Positions 57,190 to 64,000 of a DNA stretch of 64,000 bases are shown in pieces. The notes under the pieces were generated by a model that was given only the letters and a program-made list of their open reading frames with translations, had not been told where the DNA came from and ran no database searches. A program made the position numbers and the translations under genes. Location: NCBI GenBank assembly GCA_011947345.1, contig JAAVTG010000574.1, positions 48,224-112,223 of the forward strand, in the 5' to 3' direction. Within the stretch, counting starts at the first letter, position 1, and every line of letters begins with the position of its first letter. This stretch comes from Phytophthora quininea. Taxonomy: Eukaryota; Oomycota; Peronosporomycetes; Peronosporales; Peronosporaceae.

Positions 57190-58038
57190 CATGACGTTAG
57201 AACTTTTGGCCTCGTTACTCAGAATGTAAATGGATTCGGGCGCACGCCGGAGCTGCAGGAGGATTGGCGAAGAGACTTCACGCGCACCCAGGCCAATGGA
57301 TGCAACGACGTCTACATCCTGCAGGAGACGCACGTGGATAAAGAAGAACTTGGAACGGCGGAACGAACGTAGGCTTCACGTTGGGGGTTCCGCTCGAGCG
57401 CTCACAGTTCTCCGCATTCGTTCTGGTCGGCGTCCCTTGGAAAGAAATGTGGGGTCGCCTTACTAGTGGATCCGTACGGGGAATTCAAAGAAGCAACGCC
57501 AATTCTTCAGGAGCACTGGTCACCACATTTCGTGGCAGCATAAGGCAAGCTGGCTACAGTACCCATGCTTGTACTGAACATCTATGCCCCACATCAACGG
57601 GCACAGCGTAAATCATTTTATCGGACGCTTGCCATGATTGACGTCCCACCTGTCCAGCTAGTGCTGGTCGGCGGAGATTTTAATTGCACACTGGACGATG
57701 AACTCGATCGAAACAATGGAGCCACCGCGGATCATGGCTCTCCAGCACTCTGCAAAATAATACAACAGTGGGGGCTTGTAGATAGTATCAGTAGATTTCG
57801 ACCCATGGAGTGGACGCCAGAGTCCAAGAACAAACACCAAGCCATGACGCACACATACCGATACCAGTACAATGGAGGTAAGGCGACGTCAAGATTGGAT
57901 CGTTGGTACATCAATAGGCAGCTGGCGCCGTGGGCAGTATCGCAGGAATTGATGATCGCTGGAGCGACAGCAGACCACCACGGTGTCCGACTCCATTTAC
58001 AATCTCCGCATGATCCTATTCGAGTAAAAAAGCAATGA
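57190..58038 (+). pseudogene. LINE EEP endonuclease domain (OTU-type LINE)
   Basis: Motifs in order: FGLVTQNVNGFG (about 57208), VYILQETHVD (about 57310), LNIYAPHQRAQRKSFYRTLA (57571), LVGGDFNCTLDDELDR (about 57664), TSRLDRWYINRQL (about 57889) and ATADHHGVRLHL (about 57967). These are the metal- and phosphate-binding positions of LINE apurinic-like endonucleases. Two frame changes between 57370 and 57565. Confidence 0.8.
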
Positions 58039-58730
58039 GGGTGCACCCGCCACCATCCAATGCTGTTGCTGTCGTCTCGGAGCGCACAAAGGAAAGGTTG
58101 AGGGAATTCGGGGACTGCGTCAACCAGCCGGTGGTAACAACGATTCAAATGGCTGAGTGGTGGGACGCGCTCAAGGTGACAATCCGTAAAGACACGCTGG
58201 GACTTATAAAAGTAAGCGACGAAACTCACGCCTTTCATATCGACGCCGGCTAAAACGCCTCTGCAAGCAAGAACAACGTATACTGGAGGAGTTTGTCACC
58301 TGCACCCAGGTTACGTCATGCACCTGGCTTCATCTCTAGTTTGTTTGGGTGCTCCCCACTTCGTTAAGCTAGGCCACAGGAGGAGAAACGATAGCTAGTC
58401 TTCATTCAATGGCAGTTCTTAATTTGACAGCAAGAGCTCACTTGGCAGCTTGGCAAGTTAGAGGGCGCCGGTCACTGTTGAAGGGATTACGGACCGCCTC
58501 GATGGTCTTCCACTAGAAGAAACTGCTGGGGGCTGTCCGCTAACTCGCGTCCGGAATGCCATTGCAAATTGCATACGGGACAAGGCTGCGCTGCGACAAC
58601 GTCGTGTCTTCAGGAGGCGACATACTAGGATGGCAAAACTGTAAAATCATTATTCCGACGGACCTCAAGTAAATTTGCAGACTACACGATTCATCGTCTG
58701 GACCCGGCGGAAGGAGGTCCTCAGAGAGGA

Positions 58731-60700
58731 GTGCATGCTAAAGCAGACAAGTTAGCAGATGCGTGGAACCCGGTACTTAACCAAGCGCCTGCTTCCCAAC
58801 AGCATCGAGATACAGTATTACAGTGGATGTCTCAGGTAGACCAGCCCACATTGCGCCAAATCGAGATCGACGATGAGTTCACTGAGACCGAGATTGCTGC
58901 TGCCATTGCTGCCTGTAAAGATGGCAAGGCAGCAGGACCGGACAGATTGGGGAACGGGCGGTACCGGGAATATGCCGAAGTGCTCATTCCTATTATGCAC
59001 GTTGTGCTCAATGCTTGGTACAAGGCAGGGTTTTTCCCTCGATCGTTTTTGGAAGCTGATATTTTCTCGCTGAAGAAGTCAGGAGATCATACCAACCCGC
59101 AGAATTATCGCCCTTTAGCTTTACTGAACTCAGACTACAAGGTATTAGCCCGCATGCTGGCAACCCGGGTGAGCGCCAGCCTGGACGACCGTATACATCA
59201 CAACCAGAATGGCTTTGTACCAAATCGCACGATACACGCCACGATTGATCTGTTTGATGTAGCTCAGAATGTGGCGTCTGTCGACAAATTGCAAGCAGAT
59301 GTCATCGCCTTGCTGCTGGACTTCAAAGGCCTATGACTCTGTGGATAGGACCTACTTGATCCAGGCGCTGCGACGGCACGGATACCCAGGACGGTTTGTC
59401 ACTGCAATTGAATGGCTCCACACTAACACGTCAGCGCGCTTCCTGGCAAATGGGGCACACTCGCGAAAAGTCTCTGTCACGAGTGGAATTAGGCAGGGTT
59501 GCCCGCTCGCGCCTTTGCTTTTCATTCTAGCTTTGGAGCATCTTTACCGCAAAGTTGACGGCGACTCGGAATTGCATGGAATCAAACTACATTCTGCAAG
59601 TGGAGAAGTGGAATTGAAAATTGCTGGGTATGCCGATGATACGGCGATCTATCTCCGCGCGGCAACGAAAGTGGCGTATTTGCTGACAATTACCACGGGT
59701 TTTGGCCTCGGGTCGGTCTAACTTTGAATGAGCAGAAAACGTTAGTGATCCCCTGAATGAAAACGGCAGGGCTGAAGAGATTGCTCTACTTCCTCCACTG
59801 AGCTATCAATCAGTCAACCAGCATGCACGCTATCTCGGAATCCAAGTGGGAACCCGTCAGGACTCGAACAAAACTTGGTCCAAAGCCAGGTCCCAACTTA
59901 ACGCTCGTTTGCACCTGGCGTCGCAGAAAACCACAACCGTCGATCAGCGCAGTTGCATAGCGGCAGCGGTAATTATCGCCAAACTTTCATTTATCGCCAG
60001 GCACGCGTGGCCGTCTACTGCCGTGCTTAATCAATTTGACCGAATGATCAAAATTTCGTATGGCACGGAGTATTCACTGTGGATGTCGGTGGCGCAAAAG
60101 CGTGGCTGGATACGGATCTCGCAAGCCTGCCATGAACCCAGGGTGGTCTCGCAGTGCCAAATCTGATGGTAGAGTTAATGGCAATGGCGGCTACAGCCAT
60201 TTCCGAGTGGGCATTAACTGGAACACGGGCTCGACATATTGTTGGAGACATTCTCGTCTCCAACTCAGCCTGCAGTTATCCCTCCAACGGTTTACCTCAC
60301 CCCGTGCATGACGGAGACTCATAATCAACGGGAGTGCTGGCGCTCCACCATGTGGCGCACAGGCAAACTGATTGTGGCACACTACTGCGGACCGACTGAG
60401 CTCCACATGCAGCGATCAGTGGTGATAGTTGTCTCCAGCTTTTTCGAATACTGCGGAGGACTACCGGGCACCTGGACGGGAGCCAGAGTACAAGTGGATG
60501 GACGTAACCTTCGCCAAGCACTCGCTGACACGTTTTCCTACGCCTTTCAATATCTCCGCACGGAGCAATGTCTGGAGTGGCTCCCTTTCGTGGAACGTGA
60601 CGAACTTCGGCCCTTCACCAGCACCGGTGCTCGCCTCTCGGCATCAACGGCGTTCCCAAATGTCTGCGCCAAGGCTATCTACGTGCGCGACATCATGTAG
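58731..60700 (+). pseudogene. LINE reverse transcriptase (OTU-type LINE)
   Basis: RT motifs: AACKDGKAAGPDRLGNGRY (58908), NPQNYRPLALLNSDYKVLAR (59095), NQNGFVPNRTIHATI (59200), LLLDFK then KAYDSVDRTYL after a frame change in the A-run near 59325, SGIRQGCPLAPLLFILALEH (59483) and GYADDTAIYL (catalytic DD 59635-59640). Thumb and downstream pieces run in changing frames to about 60700. The APGPDG box reads AAGPDR. Broken copy. Confidence 0.8.
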
Positions 60701-61319
60701 TGGAAAGGTAACTCCACCGGCCTGTTATCCTTTGTCTCCTACCGAGCTTTCCGGGCAGAGCGATGGGGTGAACAGTTATCATTCGTCCATGCATTGATAG
60801 CCAACTTTCCGGCTCTACTTTTTGCTGGACAAGCAGAAGGAGACGTGCGATAGACTACGGTTCCGGCAGATCAATCAACTACTGCTAAGCTGTGTGGGTC
60901 CGAGATCATAATGGTGCATATTGCTTTCAGCGGGCACGGACTCTGCGGAGAACACGAGGTCGACGGTCATCTCAATTAACTAAATAGCTCACAGATAGCT
61001 TCCACCCGAGACTTGAGTCCGAGATGTTCACGCCCACCCGATGCTTACACGCAAGGCTTGCCTATGGGTAGGCAAGAGAAGGTGGGCTCGGAGTCTTGCA
61101 CAATACAAGTCGGCCATTGCTGCAGCCTCGGTGGCAAAAGGTGCTGGGTCGGCATGAAGTCGTCTGGATAAATGGATGCAGCACAGCACCGAAGCGACAG
61201 CAGGACTCGGCATCCTGGAGTGGCGCAGGATAAGGCGGATCGTCGGGTTAAATCCCTGGGAGAGCAAATCCTACTCCGGCTAAAGCACCACGCATTCTCC
61301 GCGTGTGATATTAACCGCG

Positions 61320-61740
61320 AAGCCATGGGGTGCCCGCACTCGAGTTGCGTCTGACTAGGACGGGTAGATCATCATCACATCTTTTGGTCCTGTCCTGGCG
61401 CCCAAGAACTACGCCGGACCTTTGTTGGACGCTGGGTAGCGAACGGGATGCCCGCGGCAGCACTGGAGAAGGCGGTCTTTGCGCTCAGACTTCCTAGCAT
61501 CCCAGCAGGGATTTGGGCGATTGCAGACTCGGAACTTCCACTGCTTCACCCTAGTGAACGGTTGTTGCTTGCTGAACAAGTGGAAATCCTGGCCGACAAT
61601 TTCTGGCGCGTCGGAGCCGCGTTTAATTTTAATTCGGTGTGGAGGTGGAGAGTAGCGCACTTTGATTCTCTCAGTGACGTGGCCTCAGCTCACTGTGATG
61701 TAGCGCTTTGGGCTTCTTACCACTTCCTGGTGTTGTACAC
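61320..61740 (+). pseudogene. LINE C-terminal zinc-knuckle region
   Basis: CPHSSC, an in-frame stop, then DHHHIFWSCPGAQ (61328-61405) forms a Cys-Cys-His-Cys pattern like that before the RNase H of related LINEs. The frame then stays open to 61741 (MPAAALEKAVFALRLPSIPA). Confidence 0.5.
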
Positions 61741-62135
61741 GTGATACTCCTAAGTGAGTCAGACGGCTCCGCCCGGACGAGGGATTTATCCGGGGCCGTG
61801 ACCTGGGGATCCCCCACTGAAGAGTTCCTTCGGGACCCTGTTCGGGACCGGAAACGGGAGGGCCTTGGGCCGGTCAGTACCTTCACCTTGTACCCCCTTC
61901 GAAAATGGCTGTTTTGATCAGGGACCGGTCACCGAGTTGTTCAGAGAACGTCTCGACCTCGTACTGGCGAGCTGCAGGCGGCAGTTATACACACAACGGT
62001 CCGGGACACTGCCTGGGTCCGGGACCGGGAACACGACACACAATATACAATCTGTTCTTTACAACTGCGACTCCGTAGGGCTTACAGAACGGTATCACAC
62101 TATCTACGGCCACATCAACAACTACAACGAGCGGA
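61741..62135. repeat. GGGACC-rich segment interrupting LINE
   Basis: No LINE reading frame is visible here. The motif CGGGACC or its complement recurs at about 61830, 61844, 61920, 62001 and 62018. It may be a nested solo LTR or a tandem-like spacer between the zinc knuckle and RNase H. Confidence 0.35.
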
Positions 62136-62169
62136 GACGGTGCTGCAAATTGCACTACACTCACCCTGG

Positions 62170-62769
62170 ATACCTACTAGTAACCTCCTTCGAGTTGCCA
62201 CAACTTGTCGATATATCCTCTTCCTCGATGAGGGCTCTCGTGGCAACCCTGGGCCAGGCGGAAGTGGGGCGGCCATCATCCGACTGGGGCTATCGTTGGA
62301 ATCCTTTGAGGTGTGCTGGGTTTCCAGTATGTCTTACGCGGCGACCACAACGACGAACAATATCCCCGAGAACCAAGGGCTTTTGAATGATTTGAGGGCA
62401 GCCGACAAGCACAACTACGCGCCACTGAATACTGTAGGAGACAGCCAACTGATTATCGGTCAGCACCAGACTAGGAAACATCCACGGGCAACACACCTGA
62501 AACATCTGTACTGGCAGAGCCGCAGGTTAGCCGACAAGCTCGGAGTAGCTTCCTGGACGCACCATCTGCGAATGTACAACAAGACCGCGGACGCGCTGGC
62601 CAATATTGCCATGGATCTGCGCCGAAGTGCGCAATTTGATCCCACACAGCTGGGATCCCTGGATCTACGATGGACACGTGCTCTAGACCACGCCGCAGGT
62701 GACCTCGGTCACTGGGTAGAGACTGTAAATGATGAGAGGCTTTCGAGCCCCAATGGCGGCACAGCGTAA
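62170..62769 (+). CDS. LINE RNase H domain
   Basis: Open to 62769. YILFLDEGSRGNPGPGGSGA gives the first catalytic Asp, NNIPENQGLL the Glu, VGDSQLIIGQH the second Asp, and MYNKTADALANIAMD the last. All four acidic positions of type I RNase H are present. The domain removes RNA from the RNA-DNA hybrid during target-primed reverse transcription. Best-preserved part of this LINE. Confidence 0.8.
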   Translation: MPTSNLLRVATTCRYILFLDEGSRGNPGPGGSGAAIIRLGLSLESFEVCWVSSMSYAATTTTNNIPENQGLLNDLRAADKHNYAPLNTVGDSQLIIGQHQTRKHPRATHLKHLYWQSRRLADKLGVASWTHHLRMYNKTADALANIAMDLRRSAQFDPTQLGSLDLRWTRALDHAAGDLGHWVETVNDERLSSPNGGTA

Positions 62770-62992
62770 CTGCATGTAGCTGTTGGGGTCTAGCACCTCG
62801 AGCGACAGCCAGCTGATGATCTAGAGGCGTCAGCTGGAACGGACACTAGAAGACGTTAGGGTTCACTAAATGGCATCAATGTACATCACTTCAACACGAT
62901 ATAAGATTTAATACTAGAACAGCTCCTCAGATTTGGCGTGTTGCAATCATCATTTTGCTGTTTGGTCGAGTTGACGCCTCAAAACCCTAAAT
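62770..62992. other. LINE 3' flank, no gene
   Basis: Short sequence between RNase H and the recombinase; the LINE 3' end is probably here but no poly(A) or duplication is visible. Confidence 0.4.
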
Positions 62993-64000
62993 TTACCCTA
63001 AACTCCAGATGTTTTGGTATCTGTTCTCTTTCTGGGCCAATGAACGCCCCCAGTTTTGATTGATGCTCGGTGTCATCCGTGCATTGTCAGCGTGTTGATG
63101 GCTAGAAGTTTGCGGAGCATTTGAGTTCAACTTCTTCACTAAAGCAGTCACTCCTGTGGACTCTAGACACCGTTGGAGGGCACTGTCAAGCCCGTCGAAA
63201 GTCACGACGCCGGCACCAATTGCTCGCTGCTCAAGTTCTGCCATGATGTCACGCACGGTTGCGGTTCTGGTCGCATCTACGTGTTCGATAGTTTTCATTG
63301 CTACTTCTAGCAATGCTTTGACTTCTCACAGAATGGCTACATGCGGCGGTACTCCGGTGGGCTGTAGACGATTGCTAGTGTCATCAATCCCACACATCTT
63401 CGACGACAAGTCTGCTATTAGTGTGGGGTGTTGGAACAAGGGCGATTCCAGCAACGGGTGCTTAACTGAGAGATGTGTTCGCAGATACGGCGCGTGATAT
63501 ACTAACGAGGCCAGGCAAAATTCGCCGACGTAAGTTAACTGAGACGGTAATCCTGGAAATACACACGCAATAGCTTGTTCGACGGCAGCATCACGTTTGC
63601 CAAAGTGCGGGGTAAAACCGCAAATTTGTGACTTCCAGGTGGCAAGCCAGACACGGTTCTCCCGACATGCATATCACCTGCTGCTTCGTAGCGTAGATAA
63701 GTGTTCCGAACTCCTCCTAATGACCACCCAGCTCTCAGGTGCACAGCGGTCGATGACGGACAAGCCGTAGAACCTGACGCACAGTAAGTAGCCGCCCCTT
63801 TTCGCATAGAATGAGTACCAAGCTCGTCTTGGTTTACTCCTCTCCTACGTAATTCAGCATTTGATTTATCTCTTTCTAACAATCGATGCAAGCACTTGCG
63901 GAATCGTTCATATTGATTACTGCCGAGAAACAAAAGATCACTTCCGTCAAAAGATGAAGTCGCCCAAAACATAGCGATGGCGAGAACTGGGCAAATTGCT
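62993..64000 (-). pseudogene. Crypton-like tyrosine recombinase, partial
   Basis: Minus strand, entering from beyond the right edge. FRKCLHRLLERDKSNAELRR leads to GTHSMRKGAATYCASGST (HxxR motif of tyrosine recombinases), then HLRAGWSLGGVRNTYLRYEA, which holds the W/H position and candidate Tyr nucleophile, then GRTVSGLP. A TAA near 63535 and a frame change precede a C-terminal helical stretch (ALLEVAMKTIEHVDATRTAT, 63313-62993). Layout fits oomycete Crypton transposons, which move by recombination of a circular DNA. The first catalytic Arg would lie outside the window. A DIRS-type recombinase is the alternative. Confidence 0.6.

Larger units (their letters stand above)
53136..62770 (+). mobile_element. 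LINE with OTU protease, endonuclease, RT and RNase H (decayed)
   Basis: A second LINE lineage, distinct from copies 1 and 2. Domain order along the plus strand: ORF1-like region, OTU-like cysteine protease, EEP endonuclease, reverse transcriptase, zinc knuckle, RNase H. Both ends are approximate, and no target duplication was found. Frame changes are frequent. Confidence 0.8.

Noticed and set aside
62985..63002. Telomere-like CCCTAAA units near the LINE 3' side
   Set aside because: Only two imperfect units separated by extra bases, and single CCCTAA hits occur elsewhere (3897, 23263).

Overview
The window looks like a repeat-rich, gene-poor stretch of an oomycete nuclear genome, most likely Phytophthora or a close relative. 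Four things point there: a run of RxLR-dEER / WY-type secreted effector genes, an oomycete INR+FPR core promoter inside an LTR, short (55-60 bp) GT-AG introns, and a transposon mix typical of that group (Ty3/gypsy, Copia, L1/Tx1-like LINEs, MULE, pogo-like, hAT, Crypton-like). I found no tRNA or rRNA gene and no CRISPR array.

Layout. 1-5.0 kb: Ty3/gypsy element on the minus strand, its 3' half beyond the left edge, abutting a decayed cytochrome P450 gene (5.04-6.06 kb). 6-9.5 kb: nothing recognised. 9.5-10.8 kb: decayed pogo-like transposase. 11.3-11.7 kb: possible RxLR-like relic. 14.1-17.8 kb: ankyrin-repeat gene relic split by a MULE with matching inverted repeats. 18.7-37.3 kb: six related WY effector genes or fragments in tandem (A-F, plus strand). 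Between A and B lies an L1/Tx1-like LINE that is itself split by a second, full-length LINE; exact target-site duplications flank both. 38.4-45.1 kb: intron-bearing pogo-like DNA transposon (26-bp TIRs, TA target duplication) split by a young Copia element (5-bp duplication, LTRs differing by one base). 45.8-50.4 kb: fragments of a CLK/LAMMER kinase, a retroelement gag-like coiled-coil protein and an ABC-A transporter. 50.4-52.8 kb: almost intact hAT transposase. 53.1-62.8 kb: a different, heavily frameshifted LINE carrying an OTU-like cysteine protease, endonuclease, reverse transcriptase and RNase H. 63-64 kb: Crypton-like tyrosine recombinase running off the right edge.

Reading the nest gives a relative order of events: effector duplication, then LINE copy 1 into the A-B spacer, then LINE copy 2 into copy 1; independently, the pogo-like element, then Copia into its second exon. 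Before LINE insertion, genes A and B were only about 0.2 kb apart, like C and D today.

A caution that affects the whole window: most frameshifts in otherwise well-preserved ORFs are the loss of one base from a short homopolymer. This holds in gypsy, Copia, both transposases, LINE copy 2 and effectors C and D. It suggests uncorrected long-read sequencing error, so several apparent pseudogenes, notably effector C and the Copia polyprotein, may be intact in the real genome.
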